Made by a program: the position numbers and the translations under genes
Source of the DNA: Cynocephalus volans
Taxonomy: Eukaryota > Chordata > Mammalia > Dermoptera > Cynocephalidae
DNA: 64,000 nucleotides
Reading direction: 5' to 3'
Assembly: GCF_027409185.1 (NCBI RefSeq)
Contig: NC_084469.1
Span: forward strand, 100,689,835 to 100,753,834
Part shown: positions 36,286-47,315 of the stretch, piece after piece
How the letters are laid out: the number at the start of each line of letters is the position of its first letter
Numbering within the stretch: position 1 is the first letter of the stretch
The notes under the pieces: model-generated
Seen by the model: the letters and a program-made list of their open reading frames with translations, nothing else
Database searches by the model: none
What the model was told of the DNA's origin: nothing

Positions 36286-37200
36286 ACGAAATTCAGAAAC
36301 CAAGCAGGTGTTTCAGAATTCGTTCTCGTGGTTGTGACAGAGGATCCAGAACTGCAGCCCCTCCTCTTCAGGCTTTTCTATGTACCTGGTCACCGTCCTG
36401 GGAAACTTGCACATCATCCTGGCTGTCATCTCTGACTCTCAGCTGCACATCCCCATGTACTTCTGCCTGTCCAATCTGTCCTTCACTGACATCTGTTTAA
36501 GCACAACTACAATCCCCAAAATGCTGGTGAATACCCAAGCCCAAAGTCAGAGCATCGCTTATACAGGTTGCCTCACCCAGATCTGCTTTGTCCTGGTTTT
36601 TGGTGGCTTGACAAATTATCTCCTTGCAGCCATAGCCTCTGACCACAATGTGGCCATTTGCCATCGACCTAGATACATACATGGTCATTCTGTCGCCTGC
36701 TGGTTCTACTCTCTCTGTTTGTTGGCATCGTGGATACCCCGCTGCACAACCTGATAGTGCTGTGACTGTCCTTCTGTACAGACCTGGTAATCCCTCTTTT
36801 CCTCTGTGAACTTGCTCAGGTCATCAAGCTCGCCTGTTCCAATACCCTTATCAGTAACATCCTGGTTTATTCTGTGTTTAGCATATGGGGTGGTTCTTTC
36901 TCTCTCTGGGATTTTTTTCTCTTACACTCAAATTCTCTTCTCTTTACAGAGTGCCATCAGCTGGCAGACAATACAAAGCCCTTTTGACCAGTGGATCTAT
37001 TCTCTTAGTTGTTTCCCTATTCTATGGTAGAGGTTCTGGGGTATACATTAGTTCTGTAGTAACTCACTCTTCTAGGAGGACTGCAGTGTCTTTAATGATG
37101 TACTCCATGGTCCTTCAAATGATGAATCCTTTCATTTACAGCATGAGGAACAGGGATACAAAAAAAGGCCTTGAATAAAATCAGCAGGATAATTTTTTAA
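36286..37200 (+). pseudogene. Olfactory receptor family 7 pseudogene, start lost and frameshifted
   Basis: The start codon is ACG (36286-36288) in place of ATG, 13 bases after the AG acceptor. The first frame ([21 protein letters not shown]) breaks near 36372, where bases are missing before the conserved [10 protein letters not shown] second frame runs 36380-36754 through [17 protein letters not shown] and CLTQICFVL, then shifts in the TM4 region. A third, from about 36885, carries the TM6-TM7 end ([26 protein letters not shown]) to 37178. The TM3 motif is destroyed ([10 protein letters not shown] for [10 protein letters not shown]), and the TM6 [10 protein letters not shown] motif is degraded to [10 protein letters not shown]. 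Many substitutions at conserved sites indicate long decay. Confidence 0.92.
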
Positions 37201-37202
37201 CA

Positions 37203-37615
37203 TGTTTTTTTTTGTTTTTATTTTATTCTTGAATTGAAACATAATTGATTATACATATTTATGAGGGACAGGGTTGACTGTCAGTATTTGTGTACAGTAT
37301 GTGATGATCAAATCAATATTATTAGCATGTTCATCATTATAAATTAAAATTATTCTTTGTGTCCCTTACTCAGATACTCTCTAACCCTCCTCTCCCTCCC
37401 TTTTTCCCACCTCTAGTAACTATAGGTTTGTGAAAGTTCAACATTTTATTGTGGTCTTTCTTGGCTCCCACTTATGAGTGAGAATATGTGGTATTTCTCT
37501 TTCTGTGCCTGGCTTATTTCACTTAACATGATTTTCTCCAAGCTCATGCATGTTGCTGTGAATGGCAGAATTTCATTCTTTTTCATGGCTGAGTACTATT
37601 CCATTATGTTACTTT
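37203..37615 (-). mobile_element. L1 3' end, antisense, abutting the OR pseudogene
   Basis: T-rich start at 37206, 'acataattgattatacata', then 'gtgagaatatgtggtatttc' and the ORF2-end region to 'gagtactattccattatg'. Inserted within a few bases of the former OR stop region. Confidence 0.8.
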
Positions 37616-39894
37616 TATTGTATTTGGGCCAGGATTCTAGAAAGCATCGAGGTGACAACATAGGGCTGAAAAATGTTTTAATGAGTCTTTATGAGAAAGA
37701 CAGGTTTTCCATAGAGAAGGAATTTACTTTTTGGAAGAGGTGTTAGATGTAATAATAATAATAGTAAAAAGAAGCACAGAAGTAAAAGGAAACTGGGATG
37801 ATTAAGAGCCTTCACCTTCCACAAGCAGAAAAAGTCTAGCACTTAAGTCAGAATTCTTAGCTCCCACTTGGATATGGAGGTAAAAACAATGGAAGTCTTC
37901 ACAGGACAGTCAAGGGGGTTCCTGGAGAGCTCATCACCAGGGCAGGAGTGTGTAGTAAGGTACGCAGAAAAGTATCCAGAACCACCGTTTGAGGACAGCT
38001 CCCTGCCTGGCCCCCAGGGTGTCTTCTTGGGTAGAGCTTCTTCTGTTAATGTTTACAGAGCACTGCAGAAATGGCTCACCTGAGGCTTTCGTTCATACTC
38101 CAGGTTCACAGATCTCAGCAGAGAAATATTGATTTTGAATCTTTGGGGAGACATCTGAAGAATGCACGTTATAAATAAACACTTTGTGAGATTCTGATGC
38201 TGTCTGATGTCTGAGAAGCTAGACATTCATATACAAAGAACATGGGAGAATTTATTTGTAATCTGGAATATGAAAAGCCTTACCTCGATTTTACTTGTTA
38301 AAATATCATATATTAAGTGGTATAAAAAAAGAATCTGTAGTCTTAAAGAGTAAAACACATAAAAACACACATACTTATCACCAGGTTAAGAGTAAAGTAT
38401 AGAACATGCTCGAAGAGTTTCTCAATCACATTCCTCTCTCTCCTCCCTGTGGCAACAAGTCCCCGGCATTCTATATTTATTATTTTTTATATTCTTTAAC
38501 TAGATTGAATGTATGAAATTTTTAGTAATTCATCATGTTTGCTCTACACCACTGGCATTTTCATAGAACTCAGCTACATCTTCTTATCACTTCTGTGTAT
38601 TCATACGAAATTATTAAATATATTTATTAAATAAATTACCTTCTTTTGAACCTGTTACAAAGTTTAAAATCAATACATGAATTCCGTATCTTTGTTTTTG
38701 GCATCATTGTGCTTTTGAGATTCAAACCTGTTGTAGGGTGTAACAGTAATTCATTCACTTTTAAGGCTGTACAGTTTTATGTTGTGTACGGCGATATCAC
38801 AAAATAGTTATCCTTTCTGATGTCAATGGAATGTTTGGTGTCTAGTTTTCTGCTATTATCAATAAAGATATCTGAATAATCTTACACATGTGGAAATGAG
38901 AGAGCGTTTTATACTTGGAGTGAAATTGTTAGGTATATGGGAGGATCTACTCTCCTTTATGTAGTTCCAAAGAGCTTTCCTAAGTAGTTAAATCAATTTA
39001 CACACCCCTTAGAATGTTCTCATGATCTGAATAGCCACCAACACTAACTGATGTTTCTCTTATTATGAGATTGTTTTCTCACATTTAATGGGCCATTTAT
39101 CTTTCCTTTTTAGTGAAGTATCAGTTTATGGCATTTCTACTGAACTGCCTTCTTTTCTTACTAGTTAATAAGAGTTCTTTAATTGAGATAAATGTGTTAG
39201 TTATATGTATTGAAAATGCCTGTATTAGGTGTGTGTTTGCTTTACATTTTATTTGTAATGTTTTTTTGATGAACACGAGTGCTTGGTTTTAGCATGGTTG
39301 AATGGTTTGATATTTTCTTGAGTCCTTTCATCTCAGTAGGTCTTTCTTATGTGAGATAGACTGACCTCAAAATAAAGAGCTTATAGCTTTGCCTTGTATA
39401 TTTGAGGCATGAACCCATCTGGGTTTTTTTAAAAAGTTTTTTTTAATGTTTGATAGGAAGCCAAATTTATTTTATATCCTTGCACTTTTAATTAAATAGT
39501 GCATCCATCTACTGTAATCCCACTTTTGCAATAAATATATCACCCATTTTCTGTTGATCTTCCTGTGGGTTCTCACTTCTGACCAAAAGGTCTAGTGTTT
39601 CTATCTTTGTACCATTGTATCCTGTCTTAATTATTGCATCATAACAGTCAGCAAAAATAAAATTTGTTTTCATAACCAAACGAGCCTCAAATCTTAGTTG
39701 ATTATAACCTCAAAGGTACATTGTATCACAGGTTCACTGCCTGTCTGATAATTTGCAATTTACTGTAACAAAATTGATAACCAAAATTCAACCCATGACC
39801 CATACGCTTAAAAAAAATTATATGAAAGCTGCTACTATAAAATTGGGAAAGGTTGGTACTGAAATTCTAAAAAGGGGAAATATGCTTTTTTTAA
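37616..39894 (+). repeat. 3' flank of OR unit 5, no gene
   Basis: Matches 14340-15900 and 46450 onward: 'gaatttactttttggaag' near 37720, 'gtcagaattcttag' near 37848, and old antisense L1-like sequence from about 38760 (compare 15440 and 48170). Confidence 0.6.
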
Positions 39895-41880
39895 CTTTAA
39901 AGTAGAAGTACAATTGATTTTTGTCTATTGATCTTTTATCCTGAAGACTTGCTAAACTCACTTGTTCTAGAAGCTGTTCTGCAAATTTCATTGCACTTTC
40001 TACATACCTAAGCATTTCATCTGCAAATAAAGAGTCATACTTTTTTACTTTCCAATCTGGATACCTTGTATTTTTTTTTTCATGCCTTGTTTTAATAGCC
40101 AGAACCTCCAACACAATGATGAAGCAAAAAGTGATAAGAATTGACATCCTTATTGTTTTCTTTATCTTAGGGGGAAAACATCGGTTTGTCACCATAAGCG
40201 TGATGTTAGCTGAAGGATTTTCATAGGTGAATTCTATCAGGTTGAGGAAGTTCACTCCTATTCCTAGTTTCCTGAGAGATTTTTCATTTGTTTTGTTTGT
40301 TTCAATAGATGTTAAATTGAAATTATTTAAATCATATATGATAACATCATAAATACGAAATAAGAATAGATTTGAAAAAGATGTGAAGGGCCTGTATACT
40401 GGAAGCTACAAAACGCTGCTGCAAAAAAAAATTAAAGAAGTCTGAAAATATGGAGCAGACTCAGTAATGTCAAAATGTCAATTCTCCCTAAATTGATATA
40501 TAGATTCAATGCAACCCCTCAAAATCCCAGCAGACTTTTTTCTGTAGGAAATTAAAAGTTGAAAGAGACTAGAAGAGCCAAAACAACTGTGAAAAAGAAG
40601 AGCAAAGTCAAAGAATTTATGCTACCTGACTTCAAATGTTATTGTAAAGTCACAATAATTAAAGCAATGTGGCATTGCTGTAAATAAAGACAAGTACATT
40701 GATCAGTGGTCTCACACACAAATGGATGACTGATTTTTGCAAAATGTCCAAAGGTAATTCAGAGGAGAAAAAATAGTCTTTTCAACACAACGTATTGGAA
40801 CTATTGGATATCTATATGCTAAAAACAAAAGAAAACAAAACACAAAACTTTGTTCTATATCTCCTGCCATGAACAAAAACTAACCAAATAGACTTAAATG
40901 TAAAAACTAAAACTATAAGTCTAGAGGAAAAATAGGTGAAAGTCTTTGTGATCTTGAATTAGGTAAAGATTTCCTACTTGACAGCTCAAAAAAAAAAAAA
41001 TCCATAAAAGAACAAATTGAAATATTGGATTTAATCAAAATTTAAAACTTGTATTTTCAAAAGACATTGTTAAGAGAATAAAAAGACAAGCCACAGACTT
41101 GGGCAAATTATTTGTAAATCACATATGTGGTAAAAGGTTTATATCCAAAATATATAAAGGATTTTAAAAATCAATAATGAAAAACACAATAAAAATTGGA
41201 AAGGTTTACAAACAGATGGCAAATAAACATGTGAAAAGATGCTCAACCTTATTAGTCGTTAGGGAAATGAAAATTAATACCACAATGACTTTAACTATGC
41301 TATTTTAGAAGGACTATAATTAAAAAGACTAACAATACCAAGTATTGGCAGGAATGTGGAGGTGCTGGAATTCTTGTACAAAGCCGGTGTGATATTTAGT
41401 GTACAACCATGCTGGAAAACACTGGCCATTTCTGAATCGATTATTCATACACCTACCTGATGATTCATCCATTTCAATGCTTAGCATTTACCCAAGAGTA
41501 ATGAAAACATGTCTATAAAAATATTTGCACGCAAATGTTCATAGCAATTTTATTGGCAGTAGTCAAAACCCGAAAACAACCCAACACACAAACAATGGAA
41601 GAATAGTACCCAGCAATAAAAAGTAATGAACTATTGATACAAAAAAATGAATGAATCTCAGAACAAGTATGCTGAATAAAAGAAGGCAGACAAAAGAAGA
41701 GTTTTATAAAGGGACATTAGAAAATTTTCACAGGTAATAGATATGCTCATTATCAATTTTGGTCATGATTTCTCAGATATACATATATATGTCAAAATGT
41801 TTAAAATTGTGCAGTTTAAATACATGCAGCTTATGGAATGTCAATTATACCTCAATAACTCTGTTAAAAATGACAACAAA
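39895..41880 (+). mobile_element. Old L1 with 5' inversion (twin-priming type)
   Basis: 39895-40300 is antisense ORF2; the minus strand keeps a fortuitous 145-codon frame (39818-40255). From about 40370 to 41880 the sequence is sense ORF2, starting at 'gaagggcctgtatact' and running to the L1 3' end. The sense arm begins just downstream, in L1 order, of the inverted arm, the classical inverted-5'/sense-3' layout. Unit sequence continues on both sides (compare 32520-32720). Confidence 0.8.
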
Positions 41881-42040
41881 AATGCCTTTTACAGTTGATT
41901 ACACAGAATATATATGAGTAGTAGTAACTGTTGAATGTAACCTGCACGAGGAGAGTCAACATTCCATGAGCCATCCATAGAACTAGCCCTCAGCATTTGC
42001 ATTTTTAATGTACATTCATTACATGATCACATGTATTTAT

Positions 42041-42197
42041 TTATTTTTATTTTATTTTTTTTTTGTCGTTTTTTCGTGACCGGCACTCAGCCAGTGAGTG
42101 CACTGGTCATTCCTATATAGGATCCGAACCCGCGGCGGGAGAGTCGCCGCGCTCCCAGCGCAGCACTCTACCAAGTGCACCACGGGCTCGGCCCATA
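42041..42197 (-). mobile_element. tRNA-derived SINE (colugo CYN-like), recent
   Basis: On the minus strand: an A-box region 'gtggtgcacttggtagagtg', a B box 'gggttcggatcc', a tail 'tatataggaatgaccagtg' and 'gctgagtgccggtcacg', ending in poly(A). Flanked by the perfect 15-bp duplication 'atcacatgtatttat' (42026-42040 and 42198-42212). It sits in unit 6 upstream DNA; the corresponding region near 32730 lacks it. CYN-type naming is from memory. Confidence 0.85.
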
Positions 42198-42536
42198 ATC
42201 ACATGTATTTATACAGGTAATGTTTATATCTACTCATATAAAGAAACTATCTTAACGAGCTTAAACGTGGTGTCAATCTTTCTGATATTTCAGTTAGGAC
42301 AGAGTTTCCCTTAAATATACCAAAGAAGACTCAAGTCCTGTAACAGAAGGAAGGTGTGTTGAAGTGTGCAAAGTCCTTGAAAAGGATGTGAGCCAAGAAA
42401 GGTAAAAGGAAGAAGATAGCATCCATTTGGTCTCCCAGGGTGAGAGAACCAGCCAAAGCAAAGGTCGTCATCTCCCAGTCTTGCTCCTTAAGGATTTGTG
42501 TGGCCCTGTAATCACATGAGAGTAAAAGAGTTTGAC
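42198..42536 (+). repeat. 5' spacer of OR unit 6
   Basis: Paralogous to 32735-32800 joined to 34606-34857; the L1 at 32815-34605 of unit 5 is absent here. Confidence 0.6.
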
Positions 42537-42571
42537 TAATGAGGAACTTTGGATATTGCATCCCCAAGGGC
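42537..42571 (+). promoter_or_regulatory. Candidate OR promoter elements, unit 6
   Basis: TAATGA at 42537-42542 (homeodomain-like) and 'tccccaaggg' at 42561-42570, whose core CCC-AA-GGG matches the O/E (EBF) site. This is the unit with the intact OR at 43785. Function inferred. Confidence 0.5.
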
Positions 42572-42783
42572 CACAGAGACTTCAGATAGTCTGCCTGTGA
42601 CCACTCGCTCAATGCCTTGCCCAGGTCGGTATGTAGCACACCTGACTTTAGTCTCCAGGGCTGTCATTTCTGCACAGGAGCTGGTCCCCACTGTCTTCCT
42701 GCGCTCTCTGATTAGAGACCCCCCATTCTTCTCCTTTACACCCAGGGAAGGACTGAACATCATTCCTTAGCATTGGCACCCAG
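42572..42783 (+). other. Candidate 5' untranslated exon 1 of the OR at 43785
   Basis: Conserved block with 'ccacagagact' and 'gtctgcctgtgaccactcg'. It ends CAG|GTAATT. The donor has A at +4 but lacks the usual G at +5. Transcription start not resolved. Confidence 0.45.
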
Positions 42784-43771
42784 GTAATTTCAAGTCCTCT
42801 AGCTTATGCTTTGCAAATAGTGACAGGTCTTTGGCTATGTCCATTTCTGGAAGCCGTGAGGTGAGGAGATGCTGAAGATGAGCAGAACTAGGTCATCTGT
42901 GAGGTGTCTGCTTAATTTCTCATCTTCATCTTCACATGTTTGCTTTATACCAGCACCCGAGCAACTCTTGTTCTGAAAAAATCTTACCGACCCTACAGCC
43001 CAGGGACTTCTTCCATTTCCAACAGCATCTACTCTCGCTCAATTTTGAAGGATGCTCTAAAATTCTCTAACATTTTCTTTAATTTATTTGGCAATGGGCA
43101 AAGAATTAGCACTTAGTGTTTGCATTTTTTGTGTTTCGTATTTGACAGCTTCTTTTTACTTTTCCATTCCTGACTCATAATACCCCTTTGTAGAGATCTT
43201 TGGTTTTGACACTGTTCCCTAATTATGAGTTTTCTGAGAGAGAGAAGGTAGAGAAAAAGACAGATTCCAAGACTACACTCCAGTCTACCCATTTCTCTTT
43301 ATTAATCTATGAAATATTTAAAATTGTAAAAGGCAGAACAGCACAGAATAATAGAACAATTAAGCATTGCTGAATTTGCTGAAGTCAGAATTAAACTCAG
43401 GTGTGTCTGAGTTCACATCTCGATTGACACTGTGATTGTCAATAGAGATTTGTTACGTTTGGTTTTGGTTTTCTTGCTGGTTTGAGGTTTTGAAGAATGC
43501 TCAAGGAAACAGTCATGTATTGTTTCCTACTTTATTCCTATTAATTGGTACAGTGTGAGGAAAGAGTAGGTGTTCAGCAAATAAAATCTGGATATTCGGG
43601 TTGTAGGAGAGAAGAGGACAGACAGAAAGGAGGTTGAAGGAGGGAGAGAGATGCAGAAGACAGAGGGGAAGGTTAGTATTGTTCACTTCACAGTGTAGAT
43701 GTAAAAGTTTTCTAAAATAAGGGATCCTTGTACATCTGTTATCTGTCCATCAGCTGTACTTTTCCCATCAG
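42784..43771 (+). other. Candidate 5' intron of the OR at 43785
   Basis: 988 bases, ending in a tract 'ctgtacttttcccatcag' whose AG is 43770-43771. Contains a short MIR-like remnant near 43370-43440 and a GA-rich stretch near 43600-43670. No MER5A insertion before the acceptor. Confidence 0.5.
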
Positions 43772-43784
43772 ATTTCTCAGAAGC

Positions 43785-44720
43785 ATGGAACTGGAAAACC
43801 AAACGGATGTACTAGAATTCCTCCTCCTCGGTCTCTCAGATGATCCTGAACTGCAGCCCCTTCTCTTTGGACTCTTCCTGACCACGTACCTGGTCACGGT
43901 GCTGGGGAACCTGCTTATCGTCCTGGCCATCAGCTCGGACTCCCACCTCCACACCCCCATGTACTTCTTTCTCTCCAACCTGTCCTTCATCGATGTCTGC
44001 TTCAGCACCACCACGGTCCCTAAAATGCTTGTGAACACCCAGGGACAGAGCAAATCCATCACTTACCCAGGGTGTCTCACTCAGGTCTGCTTTGTCCTGG
44101 CTTTTGCTGGGTTGGAAAACTTTCTCCTTGCAGCCATGGCTTACGATCGCTACGTGGCCATCTGCCACCCATTGAGGTACACGGTCATCATGAACCCCCG
44201 CCTCTGTGGCCTGCTGATTCTACTCTCCTGGCTCATTAGCGTTGTCGATTCCCTGCTGCACAGTCTGATGCTGCTGCGACTGTCCTTCTGCACAGACCTG
44301 GAGATCCCCCACTTCTTCTGTGAACTTGCTCAGGTCATCAAGCTCGCCTGTTCTGACACCCTCATCAATAACACCCTGGTGTATTCGGTGACGAGCATAT
44401 TGGGTGGTGTTCCTCTCCTTGGCATTATTTCCTCTTATGTTCACATTGTATCTTCCATTCTGAGAATGCCGTCAGCGGGGGGGAAGTATAAAGCCTTTTC
44501 TACCTGTGGGTCCCATCTCTCTGTTGTGTCCTTATTCTACGGCACAGCTTTTGGGGTGTACATTAGTTCTGCGGTTATTGAATCTTCCAAGAAGACGGCA
44601 GTAGCCTCAGTGATGTACACTGTGGTCCCTCCCATGATGAACCCCTTCATCTACAGCCTGAGGAACAGGGACATGAAGGGAGCCTTGAAGAAACTCATTG
44701 GAAGAACATCTTTTCTGTAA
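43785..44720 (+). CDS. OR7G-like: Olfactory receptor, family 7 (OR7-like), intact, 311 aa
   Basis: Odorant receptor, seven-TM class A GPCR. The open frame begins at 43728, but the ATG at 43785 is preferred: it lies 13 bases after the acceptor, sits in a strong context (A at -3, G at +4) and yields the usual MELENQT start with a glycosylation site at Asn5. Landmarks: GN 41-42, [12 protein letters not shown] 56-67, Cys97 and Cys179, [10 protein letters not shown] 118-127 (complete DRY), [14 protein letters not shown] 167-180, SY 217-218, [10 protein letters not shown] 236-245, [12 protein letters not shown] 283-294. All family motifs are present and no stop interrupts. It resembles the pseudogene at 28852 ([19 protein letters not shown]) more than the OR at 11969. 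Most likely the best functional gene in the window. Confidence 0.95.
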   Translation: MELENQTDVLEFLLLGLSDDPELQPLLFGLFLTTYLVTVLGNLLIVLAISSDSHLHTPMYFFLSNLSFIDVCFSTTTVPKMLVNTQGQSKSITYPGCLTQVCFVLAFAGLENFLLAAMAYDRYVAICHPLRYTVIMNPRLCGLLILLSWLISVVDSLLHSLMLLRLSFCTDLEIPHFFCELAQVIKLACSDTLINNTLVYSVTSILGGVPLLGIISSYVHIVSSILRMPSAGGKYKAFSTCGSHLSVVSLFYGTAFGVYISSAVIESSKKTAVASVMYTVVPPMMNPFIYSLRNRDMKGALKKLIGRTSFL

Positions 44721-46719
44721 TTGTGTCATCTGCCTTGGACTTGGGCTTCTAGAATGAATCCAACTACAGGAATACAGGGGGTGGCAGAAAGTCAGACTTT
44801 CCCATCACCAGATTCTGATGCTACAACAGTAACGTACTGTAATGACTGAGGCTAGTTCAATTTAGGTTTGAAAAATGACTTTGCTCTTCCCAAGCATTGG
44901 GATTTTTGAACATTTGTGACATTTCTGAGCTTGATGTGTTGATCAGGTACCACAGAGGCACAACTGGAACAAAGGATTCTTGCTGTAGTAATGGGGGGGA
45001 TGTTCTCAGGAGAATGTTAGTGATGGCAGGAGGACAGGACGTAGCAAGGGAAGGAGCTGAGTAAGGATTTTATTACAGCTAGAGGACGAGTCTCAGTCTG
45101 AATACATGGATAGTGCCGTGTGTATGGCTTCCCTGAATTATTCACATCTTAAGGCCTGTTTTTTACCCCCATGACATCCTGAGCTTTATCACTGGGTCTG
45201 TGACAATGACTTACCTTGACAGACCTCTGGCTGGCTGGGGTAGTTTTCTAGAGAATAAAGCAGCTATTCCTCGTTGGTCAACCCTGACAGCAGCTGGGTG
45301 TGAGCTCAGTGGTTGATAAATGGCTCTCTGCACAGCACCGACAGCTCCCCCACACTTGACTTCTGCATCCATGAAATTGGCATAAATACTTTGTTCCAGG
45401 ATTTGACATAATTATGAGATGTTTGAACCAATCAGTGAGGATGCCTCCAGCTCGAATAAGAAAAAAAATACGAATATATATATGCTCTTACTCAAGTTAG
45501 CACTAACAAATGAGACAACCACTTTTAATAAATTAGAGTTCGTAAGATGTGCATCCAGGCGCATCACACTGGGTTCCAACCATTCTTCCGTGAGTTAGTT
45601 TCATCCTGGTGCTGGTTCCCCTCATGGTCACCAGATGCATAGAACAGTTGCAGGTATCATGTCCTCACATGACACCTAGAGTCAGAAAGCTATGTCTTCC
45701 TTGGGTCTTTTTTTTTTTTTTTTTAAACAGAGAGACCTTTCCAAGAAAACATTCCAAAAACATCCTCTCGCATATTATAGTCCAAAATTGATACTTATGC
45801 CCTTTTGTGAACTAATCCCTGATGAGGTGAGTGGGATTATTATGAGTGAATTAAACTAAGCAGCCAGGTGGTACATAAACCTTACCGTGAGTTAGAATCA
45901 CCCAGAGAGATTTTTGTAACACAGTTTCATTTGTGAGTCAGCAGTGCGGAGTGAGCTCATGAATGTGCATTTCTAACTGGATTCTAGTTGGGGCCAGCAT
46001 GAATGGTCTGAGGATTACCCTTTGAGTCACACTGATCTACAATATATTAACTGTGGGGAAATCATTTGGCACAATTTCTGGTAAACAGTAAGTGCTCAAT
46101 AAAATTTGGTATGATTGTACTCCAAACCTAGTTCTCTCTTCTTGGGTCTTGTAATCCTTTTGCTTTCACATATTTTTTTTTTATGCCTTTGCTCCAGCAG
46201 TTAGCTTTGTTAGCTGTGATTTTAATATGTTCAGCATTTTTTGTAGATCTAGTAATATAATCACATAAGTAATTATTGGGCATTCAATCCTCAGGTTGAT
46301 CGTATCTCCCTGGCAGTTCAGTTGCTTTCTTTGATTCCTTCTCGTTGATTAACTGCTAAAAGTGACTTCGACTTTTTCTCCTTCCTCCTTATGTCACCAT
46401 TTCTGTTCATCTCAAGTAAAGTCCACACAATAAACAGGTCTGAATAAAACTGATGGAATCACTGCAGTCTTAGAGGGACTTTGCCGTGTGGGAAAGGTGT
46501 TGGGTGTAACACTAGAAAGAAGTGAAAAGAAAGTCACATTTATGTGCGATCATTTTTACATCAAGGAGATAATTGTCGTGAGAGTGGGTGGCTTCCAGGA
46601 AAATCAAGGCAGTTCCCAGAGAGTCTTCTGTTCTGGTCATTCCTGGTCCTCATTATTGTAGCACCACAGCTTCGGGACAGCTCCCAGATTGGCATTCAAG
46701 GCGTTTGATAGGGGATTTT
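44721..46719 (+). repeat. 3' flank of OR unit 6, no gene
   Basis: Matches 29798-31000 and 12908-14500. A MER5A-like hAT fragment lies at about 45890-46050 ('gtgagttagaatcacccag', 'gtgcatttctaactgg'). AATAAA candidates at 45254 and 46096 could end the OR transcript. A poly(T) run is at 45709-45724. Confidence 0.6.
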
Positions 46720-47315
46720 ATTACTTTTTTAATATTAACATTTGCTTGTGCACATTTGTGGGATACAGTGTGTAGTTTCCATACGTGCATATACTGCACA
46801 ATGATTCATTTAGGGTAGACAGCATAGTTTGCACACATTAGTCCACCACTGTTTCTCCCCCAACCCCCAACATCTGGTGTCCATTATTCTAGTCTCTACT
46901 TCCATGAGAATCACTTTCCTTTTTTTTAGATTCCACATGAGTGAGATCGTGTGGTATTTGTCTTCCAGTGCCTGACTTACTTCACTTATCGTGATGATTT
47001 CCAGTTCCATCCATGTTGCTGCAAATGATAGAATATCATTTCTTTCTTTAGCTGAACAGTATTCCATTGTGTATATACCACAGTTTTTTAAATCCATTTG
47101 TCCATTGACGGGCATTTAAGTTGAATCCATCTCTTGGCTACTGTGAATAGCATTGCAATGAACATGGGAGTGCAGGTGTCTTTTCGATATATTGATTTCA
47201 CCTCCTTTGGGTATATACCCAGCAGTGCATTAGTTGGGTCATAAGGTAGATCTATTTTTAGTTCTCTGAGGAGTCTCTATACTGTTTTCCACAATGGCTG
47301 TACAGGGATCGCTTC
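46720..47315 (-). mobile_element. L1 3' end, antisense
   Basis: 'tgtgggatacagtgtgtag', then 'gagatcgtgtggtatttg' and the ORF2 end region through 'gggtatatacccagcagtgc' to 'ccacaatggctgtac'. The minus strand retains pieces of the IYTMEYCSA and FAATWMELE ORF2 tail. Confidence 0.8.

Noticed and set aside
39818-40255. 145-codon minus-strand open frame
   Set aside because: Mostly the inverted arm of an L1 ORF2 fragment, running a little into unit flank; no start context or full domain.
42052-42190. Possible tRNA gene on the minus strand
   Set aside because: A and B boxes belong to a SINE: long non-tRNA tail, poly(A) and target duplications.
43728-43784. Upstream ATG adding 19 residues to the OR at 43785
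   Set aside because: Intronic by the same argument; family N-terminus MELENQT begins at 43785.
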